From assembly GCA_963706555.1 (NCBI GenBank), contig OY970164.1, positions 124,001-188,000 on the forward strand: a stretch of 64,000 bases of DNA, given 5' to 3'. The notes beneath the pieces are model-generated. The model had not been told where the DNA came from, searched no databases, and was given only the letters and a program-made list of their open reading frames with translations. A program made the translations under genes and the position numbers. Below, piece by piece: positions 8,625 to 18,277 of this stretch. The DNA is from Bog-473 sp963706555. Lineage in GTDB: Bacteria > Actinomycetota > Acidimicrobiia > Acidimicrobiales > RAAP-2. The stretch's first letter is position 1; each line of letters opens with the position of its first letter.

Positions 8625-9105
8625 TCAACGGCAGGCAAAGTAGTGCACACCAACGACGGACCGGTCACGCTCGATGCGCCACGGCGACCGAAAGGGAACC
8701 TTATGCCCCGGCACCGTGCCCAACTCTCTAGCCGCCTCGACTGAGTGAACGTGCTCACCCCGCTGAAGAATCGCGGCATCAACGTCGCGCTCACTGTGTG
8801 CTGTGATGCGTTGAACGGCCTGCCCGAAATAGTCAGGGCTATCTGGCCCTAAGCCGATGACCAGACCTGAGGGAATGGCGCGCGAGGCTGTTGAGAGCCA
8901 TCCGCCATTCACCACGACCCCTTGATTGTTGGACTCCCACAACTGACCTCCCCGGGGCCCGTTGGTCACTACCGCATGGGCGCCCCCTCCTCGACGGGAT
9001 TTCGCCAGACCGGCTAGATAAAGCTGATCGTCTCGACGCCTGTACTCCGCGAACCCCTCTGGACGAACCGGATGGCCACCAGCAGTTGATCCTCGAATCT
9101 ATGAC
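8625..9105 (-). pseudogene. Unassigned coding-like frame without a clear start
   Basis: A minus-strand frame open from a TAG near 9105 down to a stop at 8625 reads GGHPVRPEGFAEYRRRDDQL, then YLAGLAKSRRGGGAHAVV, GVVVNGGWLSTASRAIPSG, LVIGLGPDSPDYFGQAVQRI and ends VVGVHYFACR. The residue composition looks like a real protein, but no ATG or GTG occurs in the first third of the frame. A separate minus-strand frame upstream (9315 to about 9110) could be the missing N-terminal part joined by a frameshift. I cannot assign a family. Confidence 0.35.
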
Positions 9106-9357
9106 CGCAGAAGGAACGCGCGCGACCTTCAGCACGGAGTCGCCGTCGCGGCCCCCCTGGCAGCGACGAGCACCGCAGATATCACCTGCGCCGAGAGCAA
9201 CGGAAAACATGAGCTTCCCAAACTGATCGACCAAACCAATGTCGCGCTTGGTTGGTCCCGGTGCGCCTCGGACCCATACCTTATGACGCGGTCTCTCTTG
9301 TTGCTCAAGACGCATTACCCGGTGCCTCAGCCGAGGTCGTTGCGCCTTGAGGGAGTT

Positions 9358-9933
9358 TCAGAGTTGCACGGGGTCGTAGGAGTCACGCCGCTTAGGCCGC
9401 CAGCAGGTCGTGAGTAGCAATGCAGCTCCCGCACCACCACCCCCGAGCGAAATGACGAATCCCGGCCAACCCCACAATCGCGACAGGACTTGTACGTGCC
9501 CGTCAATGCTCCACTCACCCGGGCCCAAGGTGCCCATCATGACCCCGAGCACGGTGAGGATCATTACGTACTCCCATCCCTCTCCGGGACGGAAGATGAA
9601 GAAACCGTTCTTCAGGTGATTTGTGATCCATGCCACCAACATGACGCCCACTACGCCTGCGCTGGCTAGAGGAGTGATGAGACCGAGTACAAGTAGAACG
9701 CCGGAACCGACCTCGGTAACGCTCGCGAACCAAGCGTGGACGATCCCAGGACGCATCCCGAGTCCCTCGAACCAGCGGGCGGTCCCCGCGACCTTCCCGC
9801 CTCCAAAGATGTGGTTGATACCATGCGCGAGGAAGACACTGCCTAGAATGACCCGCGCCAACAGAAGTGCAGCGTTAACCGAAGAGGGCGTTAGCGTAGA
9901 GGGAAGTACGTGCACGGGGATTCTCCGACTCAT
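9358..9933 (-). CDS. DoxX family membrane protein
   Basis: This 191-residue integral membrane protein has four to five hydrophobic segments (about 22-40, 66-84, 88-106, 120-140, 157-176). The first carries the DoxX hallmark LLLARVILGSVFLAHGINHIFGG, shortened here, and the second RPGIVHAWFASVTEVGSGVL matches the family's E-x-G-x-G-x-L motif. DoxX proteins are small quinone-linked or chaperone-like membrane proteins; the exact role here is unknown. It is followed on the same strand, after 335 bp upstream, by the Liv operon, but shares no obvious transcript with it. Confidence 0.85.
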   Translation of the reverse strand: MSRRIPVHVLPSTLTPSSVNAALLLARVILGSVFLAHGINHIFGGGKVAGTARWFEGLGMRPGIVHAWFASVTEVGSGVLLVLGLITPLASAGVVGVMLVAWITNHLKNGFFIFRPGEGWEYVMILTVLGVMMGTLGPGEWSIDGHVQVLSRLWGWPGFVISLGGGGAGAALLLTTCWRPKRRDSYDPVQL

Positions 9934-10268
9934 AAGTAAGGCCTAACTGGCACCCGACGATCCTGTTAGGCAGCGCGAATGTTATCGAACCAATCCTTGG
10001 TTCGAGTGCTCTTATTGTTGAAGATAGGTTGGGGTCGGCCTCCGGTCGTTTTCCTGACTGACATATCGTTGTTCCACCGCTTGTTCGCAGGTTGAACCGT
10101 TTTGAACATAACTCATGGCAAGAGGAAGTCTTGACCGATGCTTTCCACCACCCGAACCCCGCTCAACGTTCACCCTCCGTCGCGAACGCAGGACGACGTG
10201 GCTCGTCGCACCGGCGAGCCGATTCAGTGGTCAGATCGCAGTCCGGCGGTTGTAGTGCTCTCGTTCTC
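9934..10268. other. Intergenic, nothing recognised
   Basis: This 335-bp gap lies between DoxX and the end of the Liv operon. No gene, clear terminator hairpin or operator of the GTCAAC-N6-GTTGAC type was found. Confidence 0.4.
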
Positions 10269-11069
10269 TCATGAGGTGTCAACCCCGAGATAGCCCTTGA
10301 CAATGGCCGCCTCGTTGAGGCCAACAGCGTCACCTGAGTATGAGATTTGTCCTTGTTCAAGCATGTTCACGGTGTCTGCCAGTTCCAGCGCACGATGCAC
10401 ATACTGCTCTACGAGCAACAACGCAATACCCCGCTCTGACAATCGTCTAAGTGCAGTGAATATCTCGTCCACGATGATGGGCGCGAGGCCCATTGAGACC
10501 TCGTCCAGTAATACGACTGTCGGTTCGCCTACGAACGCACGAGAGAGGGCGAGCATCTGCTGTTCGCCACCTGACATGCTTCCGGCGATCCGATCCATCC
10601 GAGCCCCGAGCGCGGGAAATACCTCGATGGCGCGATCGACTGCGTTGTCGGCCTCAGCCCAGGGGGGCACATGCATGCGCAGATTGTCCCGGACGCTCAA
10701 CCCTCGGAAGACGCCGCGCCCTTCTGGAATCAAGCAAAGTCCTTGTTTGGTGCGCTGAAATGGGGGACGACGGGTCATGTCTTGGCCACATATGCGTACG
10801 CAACCAGCGGTGGTAGGCAAGAGGCCTGCGACGGCCCGAAGCAGCGTGGTCTTGCCCGCGCCGTTGGGTCCGAGCAGGGCAACGACGCTTCCTTTCGGCA
10901 CGGAGAGTGAGACGTCGCGCAGAACAGCCGTGCGGCCATAGCCCGCACTAACACCGACGAGTTCCATCACCGGAACGGCGGGCGAGTCGGAGGTCGTCGG
11001 CTGCCTCGGGTTCATGGCCGGAATGTCCATCAGATCAACCAACCTCGCACTTTCCATGGGAGGAATCAC
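10269..11069 (-). CDS. livF: Liv-type ABC transporter ATPase, LivF
   Basis: One of the two ATPases that power uptake by a branched-chain-amino-acid-type (HAAT) importer. The 266-residue protein has Walker A GPNGAGKTT (67-75), signature SGGEQQ (166-171), Walker B VVLLDE (185-190) and an EQYVHRALELAD switch region typical of LivF. About 33 residues precede the usual LivF start, but ATG 11069 overlaps the upstream gene's stop (ATGA), so coupled translation supports it. It is the last gene of the operon binding protein - LivHMG fusion - LivF. The substrate is probably not an amino acid, given the catabolic context. Confidence 0.93.
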   Translation of the reverse strand: MIPPMESARLVDLMDIPAMNPRQPTTSDSPAVPVMELVGVSAGYGRTAVLRDVSLSVPKGSVVALLGPNGAGKTTLLRAVAGLLPTTAGCVRICGQDMTRRPPFQRTKQGLCLIPEGRGVFRGLSVRDNLRMHVPPWAEADNAVDRAIEVFPALGARMDRIAGSMSGGEQQMLALSRAFVGEPTVVLLDEVSMGLAPIIVDEIFTALRRLSERGIALLLVEQYVHRALELADTVNMLEQGQISYSGDAVGLNEAAIVKGYLGVDTS

Positions 11070-13756
11070 GAGACTTCCTCGACGAGATCATCCCCGAGGT
11101 ATGCCGCACGCACGAGCGAAGATCCCATCACTTCGGATGGATTTCCTTCGAAGACCGGCCGGCCGAAATCCAGCACATATATATAGTCACACACCTCCGT
11201 TACTAATGACATGTCGTGCTCGACTAGCAGTATTCCGATCCCACGCTCTTGAACGACGCTCCTTAGGATTTCGCCAAATCGCTCGGTTTCTGCCCGGTCG
11301 AGCCCAGACGAAGGTTCGTCAAGCAGCAGGATATGGAACGGCCCGGCGAGGCAGCGAGCTAGCTCTACAAGTCGCCGATGGCCCGTTGAAATCGATCCGA
11401 CTACCGATTCCGCGATAGGCAGCAGTTCGCACAGTTGAATTGCGTGGTTCGTCGCGTCGAAAATCTGTCGCCTCTGAGACGGGGTGCCGAACAGGTGCGA
11501 TAACGGATTGGGTCCGGCGAAGCTGCCTTCCGCGCCGAGGGCCACATTTTGTCGCACGGTCATGGTATCGAACAACTCCATCTGCTGGAACGTCCGTCCG
11601 AGCCCGAGTCGTGCCCGAGTTGATGTGCTGGCGTGTGAGATGTCACTGTCGTCCATGAATATCCGGCCGGCCTTCGGGTGATTGATTCCTGAGCAAGCGT
11701 TGAACGTCGTCGTCTTCCCTGCTCCGTTGGGGCCAATCAGTCCGGTTATGCGTCGTGTCGGTGCAACCAGGTTGACGCCGTCGACTGCCATGAGGCCGCC
11801 GAACTGCACCTGGAGGTCCGTGACCTCGAGCTTTCCTTTCGCCCGATGCGACTTTGCCGGCGCGCGTTCAGGAACACCTTGAGACGCTGCAATCGGACGG
11901 CGCATCGCGACCCGGTCCGCTATGCGCCGTATCGCCTGAGGTGTGGTGCGAAGGCGATCAGGAGTCACGGCGTATAGCACAGCTGATGCCCCGAAAAGCA
12001 GTTGTAAATAGTTCAGAGTGTCACTACTGGTGAGATATGACGGGATCAGAGTAAGGCCGAACGCTGCCATTAACGCATACCAGGGAGCGCCGCCTAGACA
12101 GATGATAACGAGTGCGAAATAGATGAGCGACGTGATCGGCTGGTAGCTGTTACCGGTAACGTTGCCGTCGCTGGCGCCTTGTAGTGCACCTGCGATAGCG
12201 GCCAAGAACGCCGAGAGACAGAAGACCATGACCCGCGTCACATAGGTGGCCGTGCCGCTCGTCGCTAAACCGTATGGGCTGTCCGCCAGACCCCGCAGTA
12301 GACGACCGAGCCTTGTACGGTTCAAGGCGACGACGAAGAGGGCGGTGAAGGTCGCCAAGACCAGCACGAGATAGTAGTAACCCTTGTCGCTGTTGACATC
12401 GAGCCACGACAGCTGAGGTCGCGGGATGTCCTTGGCGATACCAAATGACCCGAACATATAGTTCTGGCTGTAGAACAAATACTGCAACACAAGCCCGAAC
12501 CCAAAAGTTGCCAGGGCAAGATAGAGACCGGATAGTCGGATGGCGGGGATCGCCAGGAGAGCGCCGATCGGCACTGCGATAAGACCGCTTAGTAGCAGAG
12601 CCGGCACCCAAGGGATCCCGTGCGTGATAGTCAGATCTGACATCGCGCAGGCCCCGATAGCGAGAAAGCTCACGTGGCACAACGAGACCTGACCTGAGGT
12701 GCGCACGAGCAGGCCCAGCGATAGGAAGAGGATCACCATCGCCAACGAGTCGGTCCACGCCGTGAGGTGCAATCCGGCGAAGCTTGGAACGAACAGTAAA
12801 AGTACAAGGATCGATACGCCGGCGGCACCTTGCAGCGGAAGTGGTGCCGTCCAAGAGGATGGCACTGGAGACATCCGCAAGGGGCGTTCAGCGAGGCGGC
12901 TGCGTGGAGCTACGAACATGACCGCAAGGAGAAGCAGGAATGGCAAGGTCGGGGCGAGTCCGCTCCAGAATCCGGATACGAGATATTTGCTACAGAACGC
13001 CTCTCCCAGCCCAATGACGAGGCCGCCAACGTATGTCAAGGGCAAGCTGGTAAAGGCCCCGAACGCCGCCGCACCGAATGCCGTTGCGACAAGGAACGTC
13101 AGCGCTATCGGATTTAGTGTAGTTATGAGCGGTCCGATCAGGAGCCCGGATGCCGCCGCGAACGACACGCCTATAACCCATGCCCAGCGGCGGACGCGGC
13201 GGGGACTAGTGCCGGCGATATCGAGCAGATCGGGGGCGTCCACCACCGCCCGCATCGCTACGCCGAGCCGTGCCGTCCGAAAGAAGAAATGTAAGCCGAC
13301 TGTCGACAGCAGCGCTATTCCAAAGATGATGATCTCTTCTGCGGTGACGGGTGTCCCAGCCACCGTAAATGCGGCCTGGGGCAAGAAGTGTGGAAGGGTC
13401 GCAGCGTTGGACAGGCCGTAGATTATGACGATGACTGCCTGCACGATCAATAGAATGCCAATAGTGCAGGCCACCTGGGAGGCGAGGCTGCGCCCTGCGA
13501 TAACACGGGCCATGAGTTCGAATGCCAGGCCCAGTATCGGTCCCACCAGGACGAGACACACCGCCGCCGCCAATGGCCAGGCAACACCATGGGTCACGTG
13601 TAGCGAGTAGAAAGTGAAAGCCGAGACGGTCGCGATCGCTGCGTGAGCGAAGTTGAAAACGCCCGAAGTCTTGTACGTTAAAACCAGCCCGATGCCCGCG
13701 AGTCCATAGACCGATCCCGACACCAGGCCAGCGATGATGTAGGGCAGCAATTCCAC
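11066..13756 (-). CDS. Fused Liv transporter: LivH permease + LivM permease + LivG ATPase
   Basis: One 896-residue polypeptide holds three normally separate subunits. Residues 1 to about 290 are LivH (YGLAGIGLVLTYKTSGVFNFAH, shortened, is its signature start), about 305-600 are LivM (GQVSLCHVSFLAIGACAMS; GLYLALATFGFGLVLQYL), and about 640-896 are LivG with Walker A GPNGAGKTT (675-683), signature STGHRR, Walker B ILLLDEPSSGLD and H-loop VEHDMSL. A complete inner-membrane channel with one attached ATPase is thus made as one chain, with LivF supplied by the overlapping next gene. Such fusions are known in Actinobacteria. The frame is continuous and each joint falls in a linker. Confidence 0.92.
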   Translation of the reverse strand: MELLPYIIAGLVSGSVYGLAGIGLVLTYKTSGVFNFAHAAIATVSAFTFYSLHVTHGVAWPLAAAVCLVLVGPILGLAFELMARVIAGRSLASQVACTIGILLIVQAVIVIIYGLSNAATLPHFLPQAAFTVAGTPVTAEEIIIFGIALLSTVGLHFFFRTARLGVAMRAVVDAPDLLDIAGTSPRRVRRWAWVIGVSFAAASGLLIGPLITTLNPIALTFLVATAFGAAAFGAFTSLPLTYVGGLVIGLGEAFCSKYLVSGFWSGLAPTLPFLLLLAVMFVAPRSRLAERPLRMSPVPSSWTAPLPLQGAAGVSILVLLLFVPSFAGLHLTAWTDSLAMVILFLSLGLLVRTSGQVSLCHVSFLAIGACAMSDLTITHGIPWVPALLLSGLIAVPIGALLAIPAIRLSGLYLALATFGFGLVLQYLFYSQNYMFGSFGIAKDIPRPQLSWLDVNSDKGYYYLVLVLATFTALFVVALNRTRLGRLLRGLADSPYGLATSGTATYVTRVMVFCLSAFLAAIAGALQGASDGNVTGNSYQPITSLIYFALVIICLGGAPWYALMAAFGLTLIPSYLTSSDTLNYLQLLFGASAVLYAVTPDRLRTTPQAIRRIADRVAMRRPIAASQGVPERAPAKSHRAKGKLEVTDLQVQFGGLMAVDGVNLVAPTRRITGLIGPNGAGKTTTFNACSGINHPKAGRIFMDDSDISHASTSTRARLGLGRTFQQMELFDTMTVRQNVALGAEGSFAGPNPLSHLFGTPSQRRQIFDATNHAIQLCELLPIAESVVGSISTGHRRLVELARCLAGPFHILLLDEPSSGLDRAETERFGEILRSVVQERGIGILLVEHDMSLVTEVCDYIYVLDFGRPVFEGNPSEVMGSSLVRAAYLGDDLVEEVS

Positions 13757-13844
13757 GCCTTTCGGAGCGATGTTTCGTCTTTACTGATTCCCAAAGAGCA
13801 CTCCCAGAGGGCACCCCTTGATCAGCTATATGGTGGCTCGGGCC

Positions 13845-15080
13845 TCACGACGTCTTGGCGACAAGCCCGAGCGCTTTGTTCACCACGGCGTTAGGAGCAC
13901 AGCTGGTCCGATGACCTTGTGGCTCGGTAAACCTACCGTCAGTTATCTTGGCGACGAAATAACAGTTGACGACTGAGGGCTTTCCAGGCGAAAAAGTGAG
14001 CGGTGGTGCGAGACCCCCAAGCGTCTGGTTCTTAAGTGTATAGAGGCCAGTCTTTATAGACTCCGGTGTAATCTTGCCTCCCAGCGGGATAGCCGAAACG
14101 GCCTTGTCCAGAAGAATGCCCGACACCCAGGAATACACAGAGGTCGGGCCGTTGAGCTGACCGAGATGGGGTGCGTAACGTTTGATTGCCTGCTGCATTA
14201 GCTTGCTTGCCGGAATAGAGTTGTCGAAGTACGGCAAGTCCACTTCGGAGTCGAGCGCTCCGTTGGCCGCGGGCTTCTTCAACCACGAACTGGTGATCGA
14301 ACCGTCGGTGGCTGTCAGTCTGGCCTTTAGGCCATCAAGGGCACATTCCGTCGCGATCCGCAGAACCACGGCCGAGTTATCAGCAATGGCATAACTGCTC
14401 ACTCCAGCAGACTTCAGCTGCTCACAGACAGCGGTATAGTTCGGCGCCGTCGCCGACACCTCGATTGAGACGGGTATCTGCAATCCAGTAGAAGCGGCAA
14501 TAAACTTCGAAAGCGGAGCAATGCCGGCGCACTGCGGAGACTCAGCGCAGTAGAGCAAGCCCTCTTTCGGACCCAAGCTCTTAGCGAGTGTCTGCTCGCC
14601 ATAGATATCGGCGAAGATGTTGGTGCCGATCGGAAAAAAGTCCGGATTCGTCGCGAACGGCAGATCAAGTGACTGGCCCCCGATTACCGGGATGCCCGTG
14701 CTCGCAACGTAGGACGCCCAGGTGGAGTCATTGTTATCCTCCTCGCCTACAATCGCTACCACGTGGTCCTGCTCAACCAACTCCTTGACGGCTGCGACGC
14801 CGCCCGCCGGATTGGCGCCTATATCTTTGATGATTAATTTCACTGGACGGCCGTGCAGACCTCCGTGCGCGTTGACCCACGACGCCCACGCTTTCAGCAC
14901 GATCGGGGCGGCGGCTTGAGAGGAGGCCTCTACCCCGCTATAACTACCAATGTTACCGATCACGATCGGCGTTTGAGGCTCGGTCGCCGACGCACTCGAC
15001 CCCACACCGGTCGCAACGATTGCCGACACCGCAAACAGCGGGACGATCAAAACGCGTCGAACTAGCGTGTGAATTGTCAT
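13845..15080 (-). CDS. Periplasmic-type substrate-binding protein of the Liv importer
   Basis: The lipobox-free export signal (TLVRRVLIVPLFAVSAIVA, residues about 4-22) is followed by a type I periplasmic-binding fold that begins PIVIGNIGSYSGVEASSQ and contains GRPVKLIIKDIGANPAGGVA and VVAIVGEEDNNDS, as in LivJ/LivK-like proteins. ATG 15080 is chosen over the longer frame to 15155 because the signal peptide starts there. It lies 88 bp upstream of the LivHMG fusion and is the first gene of the operon. The ligand is unknown. Confidence 0.88.
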   Translation of the reverse strand: MTIHTLVRRVLIVPLFAVSAIVATGVGSSASATEPQTPIVIGNIGSYSGVEASSQAAAPIVLKAWASWVNAHGGLHGRPVKLIIKDIGANPAGGVAAVKELVEQDHVVAIVGEEDNNDSTWASYVASTGIPVIGGQSLDLPFATNPDFFPIGTNIFADIYGEQTLAKSLGPKEGLLYCAESPQCAGIAPLSKFIAASTGLQIPVSIEVSATAPNYTAVCEQLKSAGVSSYAIADNSAVVLRIATECALDGLKARLTATDGSITSSWLKKPAANGALDSEVDLPYFDNSIPASKLMQQAIKRYAPHLGQLNGPTSVYSWVSGILLDKAVSAIPLGGKITPESIKTGLYTLKNQTLGGLAPPLTFSPGKPSVVNCYFVAKITDGRFTEPQGHRTSCAPNAVVNKALGLVAKTS

Positions 15081-15391
15081 CTGTTCACCACTTTCGTCGC
15101 CCACGATGAGCAGTGCACTAAGTGCACGAGTTGCCGCGGCTGGCGAAGATCGCAAGCCTGTACTGGAGATAGTCCGGCGAATAATGGCGTTCGCCGCGCA
15201 TGATGGCCTGGTTCAGTTGGAACAGCCGATCGGCGATACCCGGTACCTGTAGTTAGGGCTCGAGCGTGTTCGACAAGATCCCCATGAGCGATGCATCGTG
15301 GGCCTCGTCGGGCCGGCCTCCGGCCAAGAACGTGCTCGATTCCCTGGCCTCTGGGCGAGTGGGGCACATATGCCTCGCACTCCCCTTCGGA

Positions 15392-15505
15392 TGGGACGGC
15401 GACCCCGGACTTAAGCCAAGGAGTCAGCCCGAACACGTGAGGATCATCGTTCAGACTTTCCGAACCGGTAGAACACAGCAGCGGCACCCATTTTCCCCCC
15501 ATTTG
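15392..15505 (-). pseudogene. Fragment of a LivJ-type binding protein
   Basis: The minus strand encodes WVPLLCSTGSESLNDDPHVF followed by GLTPWLKSG. This matches QVPLLCSTGSESLTADPFVF and SLTPLLQSQ of the intact binding protein at 31.2-32.4 kb, not the neighbour at 13.8-15.1 kb. The fragment is only about 38 residues and runs into unrelated sequence on both sides. It is a relic of an older binding-protein gene that once stood behind the operator at 15581. Confidence 0.72.
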
Positions 15506-15556
15506 CGACACCCATCCCCTTGCCTGTTACTTGTGTCTTCTGACTCGGACACAAGT

Positions 15557-15598
15557 ACCGTATTGCGCTCAGAATCATTTGTCAACTAGTTTGTTGAC
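15557..15598 (-). promoter_or_regulatory. Operator-promoter, site 1 (GTCAAC-TAGTTT-GTTGAC)
   Basis: The inverted repeat occupies 15581-15598. Reading toward the Liv operon on the minus strand, the proximal half-site gives TTGACA (-35), then 17 bp, then TACGGT (-10, 15562-15557). It would drive the decayed binding-protein fragment and the Liv operon beyond it. It is one of eleven like sites in the window. Confidence 0.65.
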
Positions 15599-15605
15599 GA
15601 CCGGT

Positions 15606-16207
15606 AACAAGGTCAGCAAACGATGCGGCGCGGGAAAACCGTGCCATGTCGTGTTTTGCCTCTTGTGGCGTCACGGGGTGTCCGAGCAAGCCACCCTCAC
15701 CGGCGGAATCGAATACGTGGCCTGGCGCCATGGTGGCCACGCGGGGACTGAGCGCCTACGCCACAACGGAATTCCAGCCAGGTTCGCCCACTACTAGGCG
15801 CTTAGCGAGCGCTTCCACGACACCTATCGCCCCGCTTCGGCCCGAGGCCGCCATCGGCGAAACCATGCCAACCACAAGTGGGGCCTACAAGTGGGGCTGC
15901 CCGCTCCAAGACGCCTGCATTGCCCTCGTCGAAGCCGGCATCGAGAAGATCACGCAAGTGGAAGCATCGACCGCACACTCAACAGCTCTCGGCAGCCTTC
16001 TCCCCGCAATGGCGCTATCCCTTGAGAACCCGAATGCACGGGGGACCATTGGTCCATTCCCACCCATGTTCTCGGCCAAGCTTCGCGAAGTAGCAATTCG
16101 TAACCCTCTGACGCGACGCCCATTTTCGCGCGAAGCGACAGTGGCCAATACGGTTGTCGCGTAGTCAAACCCCAACCGCCAAGAGCCGTCGCGTTGAGGT
16201 TGGTTAG
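15606..16207. other. Degenerate region without a supported gene
   Basis: Open frames on both strands (for example plus 15646-16164) lack any family motif, and the direct repeat ACAAGTGGGGC occurs twice near 15880. Together with flanking gene relics this looks like decayed DNA. Confidence 0.35.
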
Positions 16208-16318
16208 TCCCTCGATCCGTACCCCAAATTCGAAGAGCTTCGGGCTCAGCCGTGCAATCATGGTCGCTTGTTACAGTTGATTGAGCAGCATGGCGTCGTT
16301 GGACTGGTCATCAAGCCA
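16208..16318 (+). pseudogene. Relic of an M24-like gene, N-terminal part
   Basis: The plus strand reads PKFEELRAQPCNHGRLLQLI and EQHGVVGLVIK, which aligns closely with PKFEELPAQLCNHGRLLQMM and EQRGVVGLVLK near the N-terminus of the intact M24-like protein at 40.8-42.1 kb. The match covers about 37 residues and then breaks off. It is a degraded second copy in the opposite orientation. Confidence 0.72.
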
Positions 16319-16715
16319 GATTGCCCGCCGTCGAGCGAGACGTCGAGATCGCCCGGGGCTTCGTTCGAGCCGTGACTCGGCATCTCGATCACACAGCGGA
16401 GGCGCTCGCAAACGCACCCGCGGCATGAGATTAACAGGACAACGAGTTGCCCAGTCGGCGCCGCCTCGTAATCGGCGTATCTGGTTCCAGCGCATCCCAC
16501 TACGCATTTCGCCTGTTGGCTGCGCCTCACAGCCTCGGATCGCACGAGACACATCTTGTCGTTTCATAAGGCGTCATACGGACCATCGAACTCGAGACCG
16601 ACCTACACGTCTCAGACATCCAGTCGATGGGCGTACGCCCAACGAAGTCCGCAAATCCCACTTCCCCTCCACGTCCTATGCGAAGCCAAGCATCCGGAGT
16701 CGACACGCTGCGCTG
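16319..16715. other. Degenerate region following the M24 relic
   Basis: No gene is supported. Short coding-like scraps appear, but none extends far enough to assign. Confidence 0.35.
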
Positions 16716-18136
16716 TCAATTTGAATGTTGAGGGCGCGTGGTCGCGACCATCCTCCCTGCTTGGAGGCCGAGCACGCATGCCAGTGCAAGGCCTCCGCTA
16801 TAGCTTTCATGATACGCACCGCCCGTGTCGGCCCCGGCTGCCAGAAGTCCGGGGATCGGGAGCCCGTTCTCGCCAAGTACGCGAGCACTCGTATCAATCA
16901 GAAGTCCACCCCAGGTATTTGTGATGGCAGGCTGAATCTCCATTGCGAAGAATGGAGGAGTCGAGAGCGCCTGACGGTGCGTTCGACGTGGAGGCTCCAA
17001 CGTTTCCGGATTCTCCATGAGAGACCGGTTGAAGTCGGTCACGGCTTGTTCGACGCCCTGGTAGCCCCAAGGTCGGACAAGCTCGTCAAGCTCGGCCAAC
17101 GTCTGCGCCTCTGCGACGTTGGCGCCGCGCTTGGCTGCATCGTTCGGTCTATCAACTTGCTCATACCCCAGCGTGGTGGAGCGCGCCCCCCGCTAGTGTC
17201 CTCATCGCGGATGCGCTGGTCTGCTATGAGGACGGCTCGACTTCGCGGCAGGTGCAAAACAGCGTTCGCATTGGAAAACGGCCCAGCGGACTCATCAGTG
17301 AACCGCCGCCCCTCCTGGTCGATGAGGATGGCGTGCGCGTTGAGGAACGGTTGACTCAGGGGCACGAAGTCAGCAGGAGTCAACCCGCCATCGAGAGGCC
17401 ACGGCACCGTGTGGCCGTAAAACCGAGACATGTGTTCACTGAGCGCGGCCCCCACCGCCGTACCCAGTCGGAGCCCGTCACCTGCGCTATAAGGATTGGA
17501 TCGGATCTCCATATGCACCGCAGCTTCTCCAAGGTACCGCCGTCGGAGGTCAGCGTCGTTCTGGAACCCTCCGGTCGCCAACAGCGTCCAACGGGAGTTA
17601 ATAGTGCTCAGGCCGCTATCGTCCTCCACGAGCGCACCAACAACGGCACCGCCTTCTAGAAGGAGGCGCTGTACCTGACAATTCGGCACTATCCAGCCAC
17701 CGCTTCCAGCTACGGTGCTTCTGCATCGGTCAAGGTACGTCAATATGTCGCAGGCGCGAAGCAACGTCGGATATCCCATCACATCTTCGATCATTGAGTT
17801 CGGGCCGGTCACGCTGACACCGAGCGATTCGATCCACTCGATCGCTTTGTCGTACTCCTCTGTCAGAAGCACGGCTAGTGCGGGATCGCCGCTCGGGTTG
17901 ACGGCGACAAGATCGGCAGCAGAACGCGGTCGCAGTAGTCCGCCTGACGTGAGAGCGGCAGATCCCCCAATGGCCGGACCCTTTTCCACCACGAGGACTT
18001 CGAAGCCTTGGCGGGAAGCGAACGCAGCGGCCGTCATGCCGGCCATACCCGCACCTATCACTATCAGATCCGCATTGACGGTTATCTCCACGGTCGTGGC
18101 CACGCTGCCTACGCGCTGGTGAGACGGTATCGACAT
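16716..18136 (-). pseudogene. FAD-dependent dehydrogenase (fumarate reductase/ketosteroid dehydrogenase type), frameshifted
   Basis: The family oxidises or reduces C=C bonds using FAD. The N-terminal frame has the dinucleotide fold DLIVIGAGMAGMTAAAFASR and VVEKGPAIGGSAALTSGG; the C-terminal frame has the diagnostic GGLLIDTSARVL, IPGLLAAGADTGGAYHESY and GGLALACVLGLQAGR. The two parts lie in different frames: the first ends in an unnatural Arg-rich tail near 17130 and the second is open from about 17165-17200, where the coding strand has a GGGG run. Joined, they give about 460 residues, near family size. GTG 18091 is an alternative start, just before EITVNADLIVIG. It is either a pseudogene or a one-base sequencing error. 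Confidence 0.82.
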
Positions 18137-18277
18137 CCGTGCTCGCTCGAAGCACTGGATGAAGAGGTCAACGGCGACAGGGGTGAGGCGATCATCTACT
18201 CACCGTCTCTTGTCTGGCGCCAGAAAGTCGACCAAGTCGACTTGCCTCAACTCTGAGCTCTCCCATTGTCAATATCA

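Noticed and set aside
15880..15900. Repeated ACAAGTGGGGC as a possible repeat array
   Set aside because: There are only two copies without regular spacing; no CRISPR array or tandem array exists.
18226..18245. AAGTCGACTT palindrome upstream of the FAD dehydrogenase
   Set aside because: It is short and different from the operator; a 10-bp palindrome with a SalI-like core is expected by chance.
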